In this document: positions 1-9,786 of the stretch, in pieces
How the letters are laid out: each line of letters starts with the position of its first letter
Position numbering within the stretch: position 1 is the stretch's first letter
Assembly: GCA_016719605.1 (NCBI GenBank)
Contig: JADJYW010000008.1
Span: 372,001-436,000, forward strand
DNA: 64,000 bases
Source: Lewinellaceae bacterium
Lineage (GTDB): Bacteria; Bacteroidota; Bacteroidia; Chitinophagales; Saprospiraceae
Direction of reading: 5' to 3'
Notes under the pieces: generated by a model
The model's input: only the letters and a program-made list of their open reading frames with translations
Databases searched by the model: none
What the model was told of the DNA's origin: nothing
Made by a program: the position numbers and the translations under genes

Positions 1-1
1 C

Positions 2-2969
2 ACCCCCCTGTCGCTGAATCCCAAAGTAGATGTGACCAAATTCCATGTGTCTGACATGAAGGAAGAAATTCCGAGAATTATGAACTGGTTAGATCATCAG
101 CCGGAAGGTGTGGACGGCAGGTTTCTGGTCGAGAATGTACAAAAGATGTTGCTCCTCCTGGAATTGTACGAAAACCCGCCGGGCTACTGGGGTATACAGA
201 AAGAAACTAATCTGCGATTTTTCAATATCAAACAACCGGGGTATTCTGTCAGAACAATCGCTTTCTATTTTTATGGTGATTTTGAAAAAAGCCACCTGAT
301 TACGCTCGCGGATGGAACACCTGCTCCGGGTTTTGTTTCTGGCGGGCAATCTGTCCTGTTCGATTCGTCCAGTTGGTCGGATATGACCAAGATCGTTAAT
401 TTAGGAGTAGTGCCCTGGTTGAAAATAGAAGGCCCGATACCCGATTTCACCGCTTCCACCGAACAGATGGTGAGCGTTGAGTTGGCCGGAAAACCTACCA
501 ATTGTACAATTCTCAGTATTCTGCATTGGTGTCCAATGTATTTGAAACGAAAAGAAAGCACTATGGATACGAGATAGAACATCTGAAAAGCCAGTTGAAG
601 GTCTATTCCGATACCCGAAGTAGTACATATAAATTTGTCCGGGTCTATTCCGACTATGCGGGCGGCGCGAGTTTTGACACGGCATATTTTAAAAATGTCA
701 TCAAAAATGCTGAAGCGTACTTAAAAGAAATAGCGCAATACTCGAAAGAGACGGTCAGCCCGGACGTGGTAAATCAGGTACATTCCCGGCTGAAAACCAT
801 AAAAGTAGAGGGAGAAATACTGGTGGATGCGCTCATGGGCTACTTTGATGATACGGTGCGCGGCGCAGCATCGGTCATTCAGACGCTGGAGGTAGTAAAA
901 ACCGTAGGCAGCGTGGCGGCGGTTTTTATTCCCGGGGTAGGGCTTGTGTACGGTGGAATTCAGAATGCTGCTCAACAGGCCAGTGGTCTGGCGCATGGTA
1001 CGCAGCAAAGTTGGAATTTTAAAAGTACTGCGCGCGAGTTCGCAATAGGGCTGGCGGGTTTTGGCGCCGGAAAAGTGGCCGGCGCGGGGCTGAAAGGCGC
1101 GGGGCAGGTGGCAAAGGCTTCCGGCCAATCGGCGGCTAAATGGGCAGGCAAATACGCACCCGGAGTAAGCGAAAAACTGGCTAAAGGCGCTGGAAAAATG
1201 GCTGAAAAATGGCCGGGAAGCCGGGTCAGTTCGTCGCGGGCATGGGCCAAAATGTAGCGGAAAATGTGATCGCTTCGCCACTTGTCACGGTGGTTGACAA
1301 ACTGGTATCGGAAGGCAGGTTTGCCCAATTTGATGAAGTTATCAAAGATATCGGCGATCAGTTTTCGCTACAAAATCTGGCTATGGCCGGCGCATCAACG
1401 GCCATGCAGGGCAAAATACCGGACGATATTCATTTGGCCGGCAAAACCCGAAAGACTTGCCCACGGTGCAAGACACGTTCAAACCGGCCGTACTTGGGAA
1501 AAAATCAAAACACCGGAACCGGCTACCCTCCTCCGGCTCCGGTTCGGGAACAAACCCGGGAGCAGGTGCCCGCTCCGCCGGTTACGCCCCCTCCCGTTCC
1601 CAAACCGGCAACCAACGCCACACCCACGGCCCACGCACCCACGGCCCACGCACCCGCTGCACCCGCACCCGCTGCCAAAACCCGGACAGGCAAAAAACCG
1701 CCCCCGCCCCCGTTTAAAGGCGATCAGCTTTCCGCCGGAGATGTGGTACTGGCGCCCGACCTGGCAAGAAGTAATGTAATTTACAACAATATGATGAAGG
1801 ATCAGCCACGCCTGGAGGCCGCTATTTTTCATAATCCCGATACGGGCGAAATCATAGTTGTGCAGGGCGCCGAAACCGTGGTGGGCGTTCGCGGCGCTTC
1901 CGGAGACTTGGAACTGCCCATACCCGGGCGATCCCAATCGATGAAAGAAGTACTGGATCATCCGGATGCAGGCAGGTGGGAATTGCTGAGTCACTACCAC
2001 CCCTTAGTGGATGGGTCCGGCTCGGCGCCGCTACCGTACCGTTTTCCAAGCGGGAAGGGTGGTGATTTTGATGTGCTCCAGTATGAATCGGCAATGGGCG
2101 GCGGCATCATGCGCGATTCCTGGATTCATTATCAAACCCCTCAAGGTAAACGATTCACGCATTTCAAGTACGACCCGGCAGCTCCTCAGCCGTTTTCGGT
2201 CTCCTACTTCGATCCGGTAACGAACATGCCCGCAAAAGTTGAATTTACTACGCTCAGCGATTACCACGCCTGGACCAAACAATCGTTTGGTTTTGATCCG
2301 GGCGCTGCACCGCGACCACCTTCCGGCGCTGCACAGCAGGGTGTTCCTGCACCGGCTCGAAGTCCTGCCGTCCAGCCCGACAAAGACATCCAGGATAGTA
2401 GAACAACGGAGGATGTGTTTCGGGAACTGCACGATGAATTAGGTCTCGAAGCCGCAGGTACAATCCAATATCGGAGCAATGCCGAAGCGGCCGAGGCCGC
2501 CATGGAAATGACGGCTCCCTGGGACCCGGGCACTGTTGGGCAGCAACAACCATCGCCGGTCAAAGGACAGGCTGCGGCTATGATTGGCCCACACTGGAGC
2601 GCCCCGGATATTCGTCAGGGATTGTCCTGGAAAGGCCGCGAATCGGCTCATATTAACCCTACTGGGTTTCTGAAAACACTGCCGACCTATAACCGTAATC
2701 GAGCACCTACCTTTTTGTTGAACCGAAAAACACACATAAGTTTTGATAATTACTGGAAAAATTGGGTCAGGGCAAAAAGGGCTGAACTGACAAGAAAGGG
2801 ATTGCCACTTGAAGTTTCAGTTGCAGAGTACTATAAAATGATGAGCGAGGCAGTAGAACAAATACCCAATCTGTCGGACGATGCAAAAGGGGCGCTTCAT
2901 GCCGCTCTAACACAGGAGCTCTTTAGCCATGCTGAACCTGGAGCCATGCTACCTTTACCAAAGTTATAA
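2..2969 (+). CDS. Toxin-like modular protein, 5'-truncated and frameshifted
   Basis: The gene is open from the window edge, so its start is missing. It reads in three successive frames (to about 490, about 490-1205, then 1209-2969). Adding one A to the A-runs at 490-493 and 1205-1209 joins them into one protein; a short out-of-frame stretch between the A-runs at 1443 and 1499 suggests two more compensating indels. From N to C terminus I see an unrecognised domain, an Ala/Gly/Lys-rich segment with hydrophobic helices (about 880-1200), a Pro/Ala-rich linker (about 1510-1720), a domain with an H-Y-H-P...S...D arrangement (about 1980-2070) that recalls JAMM metallopeptidases, and a charged C-terminal domain (2640-2969). 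This order resembles polymorphic toxins or injection-system cargo. The AAA+ ATPase 67 bases downstream fits that context. Function is not established. Confidence 0.5.
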
Positions 2970-3035
2970 AGACCTGTTGTGTTCAAGTGCGCACCGGTTT
3001 ATCAAAACAACCTCTGAAAACCTGAATCAGAAAGC

Positions 3036-4337
3036 ATGGGACATATTTATTACCTCGAATACTTCCTCTACCACCACTTCCGCCAAACGCAGGCAGAAGA
3101 GCCGATGCAATCTGCCTTTCAGGCAGATTCTGAAGTATTATTGCCGCACCTGACACAGTGCTTTCCTGACCGAATCTTTACCCCCCCCGACCTTCTCCTC
3201 CTCACTCTCGCCCTCGTCCCCCACCTCGATCCCGCTTTGCTCGACCGCCTCTTTGCCAACACCTTCGGCGAGGGCGAATTTCCCCAACTCGGTGGCATTC
3301 GGGGCAAACAACACCGCGGCATCCTGCCCACGGGCGAAACGGGGCTGTTCCTGCTGGCCAAAGACGACCCGGAAGAGCGCCAACGGGTTATACAGGAGTA
3401 TCTGTCGCCAGGCTACTGGTTGTTTCAGGAGCAGGTCTTGCAACTGGAACCGCCGCTCCCTGGCGAGCCGCGTCTCAGCGGCCGGCTGCTGATGCACCCG
3501 GAATATGTCGAATTGCTCACCACAGGGCAGGTGAACCCGCCGCGGTTCAGTATGGATTTTCCCGCCCAACACCTCACCACCCGCCAGGACTGGGAGGATC
3601 TGGTGCTGCACCCGCACACCCGCCGACAGGTACAACAACTGCTGCACTGGCTCGAATACGGCGCCCGGCTGCTGGGCGAATGGGGCATGGAACGCAAGGT
3701 GGCGCCAGGGTATCGGGTGCTGTTCTATGGCCCGCCGGGCACCGGCAAAACACTCACCGCCAGCCTGCTGGGAAAATCCACCGGCCGGGCGGTGTACCGG
3801 GTAGACCTGTCGCTGGTCGTATCCAAATACATCGGCGAAACGGAAAAAAACCTGTCCAATTTATTTGAAAAAGCCGAACACAAAGGCTGGGTACTCTTTT
3901 TCGACGAGGCCGATGCGCTCTTTGGCAAGCGAACCGGCGTGCGCGATGCCCACGACCGCTATGCCAATCAGGAAATATCCTACCTGCTGCAGCGCGTGGA
4001 AACCTACGACGGACTCGTGATCCTCGCCTCCAATTTTGCGGATAATATTGACGAGGCGTTTTTGCGACGTTTTCAGGCGGTGATCCACTTCCCGCAACCG
4101 CGTCCCGGCGAACGGCTGCTGCTCTGGCAAAAAGCCCTGCCGCCGGCCGTCGCCCTGGAACCCGGTGTGGACCTGCGGGCTATCGCGGAGCAGTACGACC
4201 TCTCCGGCGCCGACATTGTGAATGTGGTGCACTACTGCTGTTTGCAGGCCATGGCCAAAAACAGCCGCAACCTCTCGCAGGAAGACCTCACGGCCGGGGT
4301 GCAACGGGAAATGGTGAAATTGCGAAAGATGGGTTAG
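3036..4337 (+). CDS. AAA+ ATPase, contractile-injection-system type
   Basis: A 433-residue protein with one AAA+ module in its C-terminal half. Walker A is GPPGTGKT near residue 232, Walker B is VLFFDEAD near residue 288, sensor-1 is the ASNF stretch and an arginine-finger region FLRRF follows. The N-terminal 200 residues form a separate domain with no motif I recognise. This layout and length match the AAA+ ATPase encoded in extracellular contractile injection (PVC/Afp-like) loci, whose role is thought to be assembly or loading. The gene follows a toxin-like gene closely, as expected for such a locus, but no sheath, tube or baseplate gene is inside the window. It ends 30 bases before the convergent MCE gene. 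The ATPase call is certain; the injection-system assignment is likely but inferred. Confidence 0.8.
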   Translation: MGHIYYLEYFLYHHFRQTQAEEPMQSAFQADSEVLLPHLTQCFPDRIFTPPDLLLLTLALVPHLDPALLDRLFANTFGEGEFPQLGGIRGKQHRGILPTGETGLFLLAKDDPEERQRVIQEYLSPGYWLFQEQVLQLEPPLPGEPRLSGRLLMHPEYVELLTTGQVNPPRFSMDFPAQHLTTRQDWEDLVLHPHTRRQVQQLLHWLEYGARLLGEWGMERKVAPGYRVLFYGPPGTGKTLTASLLGKSTGRAVYRVDLSLVVSKYIGETEKNLSNLFEKAEHKGWVLFFDEADALFGKRTGVRDAHDRYANQEISYLLQRVETYDGLVILASNFADNIDEAFLRRFQAVIHFPQPRPGERLLLWQKALPPAVALEPGVDLRAIAEQYDLSGADIVNVVHYCCLQAMAKNSRNLSQEDLTAGVQREMVKLRKMG

Positions 4338-4367
4338 AGCCGCTCCCGAAAAACACCTGCCTCTCCC

Positions 4368-5486
4368 CTACTGCTTCACCTTTTTGCTGTAATCCCGCTC
4401 CAGGCTGTCCAGCAGCAGCTGGTATGCCGGGTCTTCGAGCGGCGTGGCGTAGTTGCCGGTTTTGTTTTTTCCAAAAACCTTGACTTTCACCGTGTTGTAG
4501 CGCTTCGGGTTGAGGCGCACGTCTTGCAGCAGCAGCTGCAGGTGCCGGGTGGTGCGCACCATGTTGGTGTAAAATTCCGGGTCGTTGAGCAGTTTGCCGA
4601 CCGAACCTTCGCCGCCGGCCAGACCGGCAGCGAGCGTATCTATTTTGGCGATAGCCGATTGGGCCGTGTGGAGTGTGCTGCGCAGAGCGCTCATGGACAC
4701 CGTGAGAGAATCCATGAGCACGGAGGCTTTTTGTCCGGTCTGGTCTATACCCGCATCCTTCAGTTGCCGGCTGAACGCGGCCATGTTTTCGAGCGTCGTG
4801 CCGATGTTCTGGTTGCTTTCGCGGATGGTGCGGGTGATCTCAGCCGCGTTGTTGGCGGTGGCGGTGAGGCCAGAGGTGCTGGCGTCGAGGAAGTTGTTGA
4901 TCTTGTGCGTCATCCGGGCGATGTTTTCGAGCGATTCCCGGAGGGCTACCAGCGTGTGGCCGAGGCCTTGCGGATGCCGGGGGTCGGCAATGGAATCGTA
5001 GAGCGACGTCAGACCAATGCGCAAGCGTTCGGTGTAGGCATCCAGTTCATGCGGATTGCCAAGCACACTCTCGAAAAACGACTTGGTGCGCCCCGTGAGG
5101 TAATCGCCGCTTTGGGCGCAGTCGTCACCGCTACACGGGCGGGCAATTTCCAGATTGACCGCTTTCCCGCCCATGAGGCTGGAACTCACGATGACGGCTA
5201 TGGCATCTTTGGGCACTTCCACCCGCCGCTCGATGTTGAGCACGGCGATGATGCTCTTGTCGTCCACCGGATCAATATAAATATCCTTGACCATGCCAAC
5301 CTGCAACCCGCTGATGAACACGGGGCTGGACGGGCGCAGTTGATCAACGTGATCGTACCGGACATAATAGGTTTGCGAGGCGGTCAGGATATTGAGGCCC
5401 TTGAGGAACTTGAAGCCCCAGATACCCAATGCGATGGCTGCAACAGCGAGCAGGCCAATCTTGGTTTCGTTGCTGATTTTGAACAT
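4368..5486 (-). CDS. mlaD: MCE-domain (MlaD-like) lipid transport protein
   Basis: 372 residues. A single N-terminal membrane anchor (about residues 8-30, LLAVAAIALGIWGFKFL) is followed by an MCE domain (about 38-115) and a long helical region rich in Asn, Thr and Ala. MCE proteins bind the substrate of ABC transporters that move phospholipids between inner and outer membrane; in Bacteroidota they sit in the periplasm. The Mla permease and ATPase genes are not adjacent here; the gene probably shares a transcript with the amidase gene 72 bases upstream on the same strand. That amidase-mlaD pairing is a common Bacteroidota arrangement as far as I recall. The symbol is by family only. Confidence 0.85.
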   Translation of the reverse strand: MFKISNETKIGLLAVAAIALGIWGFKFLKGLNILTASQTYYVRYDHVDQLRPSSPVFISGLQVGMVKDIYIDPVDDKSIIAVLNIERRVEVPKDAIAVIVSSSLMGGKAVNLEIARPCSGDDCAQSGDYLTGRTKSFFESVLGNPHELDAYTERLRIGLTSLYDSIADPRHPQGLGHTLVALRESLENIARMTHKINNFLDASTSGLTATANNAAEITRTIRESNQNIGTTLENMAAFSRQLKDAGIDQTGQKASVLMDSLTVSMSALRSTLHTAQSAIAKIDTLAAGLAGGEGSVGKLLNDPEFYTNMVRTTRHLQLLLQDVRLNPKRYNTVKVKVFGKNKTGNYATPLEDPAYQLLLDSLERDYSKKVKQ

Positions 5487-5558
5487 ATTTTTTTATAGTG
5501 CTAAGCGATGCATTAAAACCGTTGCGTGCGGTGCCGGAAACGAGGTATGGTGATTAGT

Positions 5559-6887
5559 TCACTCGGCACGCGCCACTACCCGGGCTGTTCGAAACCCAAG
5601 ATTGTGGATTTCGGGAAGCATTTTTTCCGCGTCGGTGCGGGCGGCAAAGGTACCTGTAAAATAATGGAACTGTCCGCCCGATTGCTCCTCCTTCACATCG
5701 CCCAGCAGGCTCAGTTGGCCGGTGTTCCGATCCAGCCGGGAACCCCAGCTCATCAGGTGGATACGGTAGGCGTCGGCTGCTTTTTTTTGAGAAACTGCCG
5801 GGAGGTCTTGTTCGTCGGCATATTGGTTGCCGGCGCGGACCGGTGGGGCATTGACGGTGGCGGGTGGCGGTGTCTTGATGCTGACCGGGATAGCGGCGGG
5901 TGCTGTGGGCTGGTCAGGTGGTGTTTCGGTAGCCAGGGTAGCAGCCAACTGCGCCTTGTTGGTGTGCTTGCGGGCAGCCAGAGGCGTACTTTCCATTTTG
6001 GCCTTGTAGGCCCGAAATGCCTCAAAAATGGCATCAGCCATTTGGAACTGTCCCTCCTCGGAGGCGATGAATTTCTCCTCGTCGCGGTTGGTCAAAAAAC
6101 CGGCCTCTACCAGCACGGACGGCATGGCTGTTTTGTGCAGCACAATGAACCCGGCTTGTTTCACGCCCCGGTCATCCCGCCGGGCCATACCCTTGGTGAA
6201 TTGTTGTACGAACCCGGCGAACAGGATACTTTGCTCCAGATACGCGCTTTGCCACACGCTGCCGAAGATGTGCGCCTCCGCGCTGTTGGGGTCGTACCCC
6301 CCGTAGTTTTTTTTGTAGTTGTCTTCCAGGAAAATGGAGGCATTTTCCCGTTTGGCCACCTCCAGGTTGCTGTCGGCGGTGTGCAGGCCCATGACGTACG
6401 TTTCGACCCCCTTCACATACGACACGCTGATAGAGTTGCAGTGCACGCTGATAAACAGGTCGGCATTGTTGCGGTTGGCGATGGCGGCCCGTTCGTTGAG
6501 CTCCACAAATACGTCGGTGGTGCGGGTGTAAATCACCTCCACTTCCGGGTATTCCGCCTGGATGAGGGCGCCCAGTTTCAGCACGATGGCCAGGGCGTTG
6601 TGTTTTTCTTTCGAGGAAGCGCCGAGGCAGCCAGGGTCTTTTCCGCCGTGCCCGGCATCAAGCACTACTTTTTTGATGCGGTATGCCGCTCCCTGCCGCT
6701 CACCCCTCGCCTTTTGCCCTTTGGCGTAAACCGTTTCAACGGGGTAAGATTCTATACCTTTGCCGCTTTCGAGGCCCGGATGTGTGCAGGTGGTGTGGTG
6801 TTTGCATGGGGAGGCCGTGTTAAAATTTAAAAAAACAAGCCACGCCAGCAGCGTCAGGATCGTTTGTCGGGCACTTTGTTTTCTCAT
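5559..6887 (-). CDS. N-acetylmuramoyl-L-alanine amidase (Amidase_3) with C-terminal SPOR-like domain
   Basis: 442 residues. A signal-anchor like N terminus (LTLLAWLVFLNF) is followed by the catalytic domain, opening with VVLDAGHGGKDPG (first zinc His) and including FISVHCNS (second His) and SVLVEAGFLTN (catalytic Glu). These are the standard Amidase_3 residues that cleave the bond between N-acetylmuramate and the stem peptide, as in AmiC or CwlM relatives. A Pro/Ala/Thr-rich linker leads to a final 60 residues (FHYFTGTFAARTDAEKM...) that look like a SPOR peptidoglycan-binding repeat, suggesting a role at the division site. It is transcribed divergently from lptD with only 45 bases between the start codons, so both promoters must lie in or overlap that gap. 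Confidence 0.88.
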   Translation of the reverse strand: MRKQSARQTILTLLAWLVFLNFNTASPCKHHTTCTHPGLESGKGIESYPVETVYAKGQKARGERQGAAYRIKKVVLDAGHGGKDPGCLGASSKEKHNALAIVLKLGALIQAEYPEVEVIYTRTTDVFVELNERAAIANRNNADLFISVHCNSISVSYVKGVETYVMGLHTADSNLEVAKRENASIFLEDNYKKNYGGYDPNSAEAHIFGSVWQSAYLEQSILFAGFVQQFTKGMARRDDRGVKQAGFIVLHKTAMPSVLVEAGFLTNRDEEKFIASEEGQFQMADAIFEAFRAYKAKMESTPLAARKHTNKAQLAATLATETPPDQPTAPAAIPVSIKTPPPATVNAPPVRAGNQYADEQDLPAVSQKKAADAYRIHLMSWGSRLDRNTGQLSLLGDVKEEQSGGQFHYFTGTFAARTDAEKMLPEIHNLGFRTARVVARAE

Positions 6888-6932
6888 GCGTATGCGTCGT
6901 TGTCAAAAATCTTGGAGCGTCTTCAAAAAATT

Positions 6933-9629
6933 ATGGGCAAATATCGGCTTTTCTGGCAAATAGCCTGCGCTTTGGCCGGGTCGCCTGTTTTTGCTCAGGT
7001 ACCGCAAGATACCGTGCCTCCGGTTTTGCGCGATACGGCAGCAATTGCCCTGCCCGCGGTACCCGCGCCGGGCTTGCGCGACTCCGCTGTCGTGGACCTG
7101 CGCAGCGTGCGCATCTCCCCCGATGCCCTGGACGAAACCGTGGAGTACGGCGCGAACGACTCCATGTGGTTCGATGTGAAAAACAGACAGTTGCACCTGT
7201 ACGGCCAGGCTTTTGTCAAGTACACCAACATTGACCTCCAGGCGGGCTACATCCTGTTGGACTACGAAAAAAACGAGGTGAGCGCCGAGCAATTCCCCGA
7301 TGCAGCGGGCGTGCCGGCCGGCTTACCTAAGTTCAAAGACGGCGGCGAGGAATTTGAAGCGACCCGCTTGCGCTATAATTTTCGTTCCAAAAAAGGCATC
7401 ATCTACGAAGCCCGAACGAAACAGCAGGACCTCTTTGTGCTCGGACAACGCGCCAAATTTGTCAGCGGGCCGCCGAGCGGAAAGGCCGACGAACCGGTGC
7501 GCAACACGATTTACAACCAAAACGCCTTGCTTACCACCTGCGACGATCCCCACCCGCACTTCGGTATCCGAACCCGAAAACTGAAGGTCATCCCTGACAA
7601 ATTGGTCGTCACCGGGCTTTCCAACGTGGAATTTGGCGGCATACCGACACCTCTGGTGCTCCCGTTCGGGTTTTATCCCATCACCAAAACCCGCAAATCG
7701 GGGCTGATCATCCCGCGCGACTTCGAGTTTGCGACCATCGAAGGCCTCGGCATCAAGGATTGGGGCTACTACCTGCCTATTTCCGACCACCTGGACATGA
7801 CTTTCCGCTTCAATATCTACACCAGTGGCTCGTGGGGCATTCAAAACGATACGCGCTACAATCAGCGCTACCGCTACAACGGCAACTTCAACCTGCGTTT
7901 CAACAACCGGGTCGTGGAGGACAACGAAGCGCAGAAAATTTCCAACAAATCCTTCGGCATCCGCTGGTCGCACCAGCAAGACCCCAAGGCGCACCCCACA
8001 CGCACCTTTGGCGGCTCGGTGAATATCGAAACCAACCGCGACCAGAACCGAAACCGGAACGACTATGCCAGCGTGTACCAAAACCAGTTGACTTCCAACC
8101 TCAACTATTCCCAGCGTTTCCCCGGCAAGCCGTACCAGTTCAATGCCAGCCTCAGCCACTCCCAAAATACCCAGACCCGGCAGATGAATATCAGTTTCCC
8201 GACGGCGGCGTTCAACGTGCAGCGCATTTTTCCGTTCAAGCGCAAGAATCCGCTGGGCAAAGAGCAGTGGTACGAAAAAATATCGCTCACCTACTCCTCC
8301 CGTCTGCAAAACAGCGTGCAGGTGGCCGACACGCTCCTGTTCACCGATGCAACCCTGCGCAACGCCCGCATGGGCATCCAGCACCAGGCCAGCACGGATT
8401 TCAACTTCAAAATTTTCAAGTACATCAACGTGGCCCCACGGGTCAACTACGAAGAAAACTGGTACCCCTACACCATCGAACGCCAGTTTCTGAACGACAT
8501 CCAGTTTGCCTACGACACCGTGGCCGACATCATCGTGGTGGACAGCAACGCGACCGTTTGGGGCCGCGATACGTCCTTCCGGGACTGGGGTTTCAAGCCG
8601 TTCCGGCAATACGACGTGGGCATCACCGCCAACACGGCGCTGTTTTTTACCAAACAATTCAAAAAAGGCTGGCTTCGTGGTATTCGCCACGCCATGAAAC
8701 CCTCCATTTCCACCGGCTTCCGACCCGACTACTCCGAGTCCGACTATTTCCGCCAGGTGCAAACCACGGCCCGGCCCGGGCGCGAAGCGTTTCGGCCTTA
8801 TGGTCTCTTCGACGAGGCCGTGTTCAGCCGCCCGTCCAGCGCCCCCCGCGATCTGGCCATCAATTACAGCCTGAGCAACGTGCTCGAAGCCAAATTCTAC
8901 TCCGCCAGGCGGGATACCGTCAAGCGGGTGCGCATCTTCGACAACCTCGCGTTTGCGGGCAGCTACAGCCTGACGCGCGACACCCTGAAATGGAGTACCG
9001 TGAGCACCGGCGGTCTGTTCCGCCTGTTCAAGGGCCTCACCAACCTGACGTGGAACACTACGTTCGACCCCTACGTCTTGAGCGAAAACGGTACGCGCAT
9101 CAATAAATTTGTCTTGAAAGAACGGGGAAAACTGGTGCGTGTGGCCAGTTTCGGCATTGCGCTCAATACCCAAACGAGCATCCGGGACCTGCGCAAACTC
9201 ATCGAAGGCGAACCGGCTACCCCGGCCGACGGGCAGCCGCGTGCGGTCACGGTCAAGGACGGTTTTCTGGACTGGTTCGATCAGTTCCAGATCAGCCACC
9301 GCATCTCGTTCGACCGGCGCCAGTTGTTCGGCACCAACCGCGATACCTTCCTCATCGGCACCAACAACATCAGCTTCTCCGGCCGTATCCCGCTCACGCC
9401 CAAGTGGTCCATAGACATTGGCAACATCAGCTACGATTTTCAACTCAAAAGCCTCGTGTATCCCGACCTCGGGTTCACCCGCGACCTGCACTGCTGGCAG
9501 TTCAGCCTGCGCTGGCAACCCCTGCGCGGCACCTACGAGTTTTTTATCTCCGTGAAACCCGGCAGCACGCTCGACTTCCTGAAATTGCCTTATCGGAAAA
9601 ACGTGTTCGACGCACAGGGGCGGTTCTGA
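6933..9629 (+). CDS. lptD: LPS-assembly outer membrane protein LptD
   Basis: 898 residues from the ATG at 6933, which gives a clean signal peptide ending in GSPVFAQ; an upstream in-frame start at 6864 would overlap the divergent amidase gene. After a short Pro-rich segment comes an OstA/LptA-like beta-jellyroll (about residues 60-230), then a long region of alternating aromatic residues typical of a 26-strand barrel, ending with a strand that leads into the terminal phenylalanine. LptD forms the pore that inserts lipopolysaccharide in the outer leaflet with LptE. Bacteroidota members are longer and diverged from E. coli LptD, as here. A hairpin follows the stop codon. Confidence 0.82.
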   Translation: MGKYRLFWQIACALAGSPVFAQVPQDTVPPVLRDTAAIALPAVPAPGLRDSAVVDLRSVRISPDALDETVEYGANDSMWFDVKNRQLHLYGQAFVKYTNIDLQAGYILLDYEKNEVSAEQFPDAAGVPAGLPKFKDGGEEFEATRLRYNFRSKKGIIYEARTKQQDLFVLGQRAKFVSGPPSGKADEPVRNTIYNQNALLTTCDDPHPHFGIRTRKLKVIPDKLVVTGLSNVEFGGIPTPLVLPFGFYPITKTRKSGLIIPRDFEFATIEGLGIKDWGYYLPISDHLDMTFRFNIYTSGSWGIQNDTRYNQRYRYNGNFNLRFNNRVVEDNEAQKISNKSFGIRWSHQQDPKAHPTRTFGGSVNIETNRDQNRNRNDYASVYQNQLTSNLNYSQRFPGKPYQFNASLSHSQNTQTRQMNISFPTAAFNVQRIFPFKRKNPLGKEQWYEKISLTYSSRLQNSVQVADTLLFTDATLRNARMGIQHQASTDFNFKIFKYINVAPRVNYEENWYPYTIERQFLNDIQFAYDTVADIIVVDSNATVWGRDTSFRDWGFKPFRQYDVGITANTALFFTKQFKKGWLRGIRHAMKPSISTGFRPDYSESDYFRQVQTTARPGREAFRPYGLFDEAVFSRPSSAPRDLAINYSLSNVLEAKFYSARRDTVKRVRIFDNLAFAGSYSLTRDTLKWSTVSTGGLFRLFKGLTNLTWNTTFDPYVLSENGTRINKFVLKERGKLVRVASFGIALNTQTSIRDLRKLIEGEPATPADGQPRAVTVKDGFLDWFDQFQISHRISFDRRQLFGTNRDTFLIGTNNISFSGRIPLTPKWSIDIGNISYDFQLKSLVYPDLGFTRDLHCWQFSLRWQPLRGTYEFFISVKPGSTLDFLKLPYRKNVFDAQGRF

Positions 9630-9632
9630 ATT

Positions 9633-9662
9633 TTGAGTTGCCGCGCGTGGCGGGCAACTCAA
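9633..9662 (+). terminator. Hairpin after lptD
   Basis: A perfect 10-bp stem (TTGAGTTGCC pairing with GGCAACTCAA, 10-base loop) begins three bases after the lptD stop codon. A T-run (TTTTTTGG) follows 12 bases later rather than directly, so termination is plausible but not textbook. Confidence 0.5.
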
Positions 9663-9717
9663 CCCCTACAGTTTTTTGGTTTTTTGGCACCGTTTGTGGC
9701 GATATTTTGCTGGACAA

Positions 9718-9745
9718 CCCGCACAAATAGCGCTATTTGTGCGGG
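9718..9745. promoter_or_regulatory. 28-bp perfect palindrome upstream of the DUF4143 ATPase gene
   Basis: CCCGCACAAATAGC is followed at once by its exact reverse complement, without a spacer. It sits 42 bases before the start codon of the ATPase gene and partly overlaps where a -33 box would lie. It could be an operator for a dimeric repressor or a very stable cruciform or RNA hairpin. Confidence 0.45.
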
Positions 9746-9763
9746 CTGCTCCACACAAAAAAC

Positions 9764-9771
9764 TATTTTTG
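9764..9771 (+). promoter_or_regulatory. Possible -7 promoter box (TATTTTTG)
   Basis: TATTTTTG fits the Bacteroidota -7 consensus TAnnTTTG and lies 16 bases before the ATPase ATG. A TTTG is present upstream at 9736-9739, inside the palindrome, but the 24-base spacing is longer than the usual 19-21, so support is weak. Confidence 0.3.
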
Positions 9772-9786
9772 CATCAAAAATTTGCT

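Noticed and set aside
4524..6830. Two plus-strand frames opposite mlaD and the amidase
   Set aside because: Both minus-strand genes have clear family motifs; the antisense frames have none.
7323..9662. Long open frame (779 codons) opposite lptD on the minus strand
   Set aside because: It mirrors lptD codons in a G/C-rich gene; composition is Val, Glu, Gly and His rich without domains, while the plus strand gives a convincing LptD.
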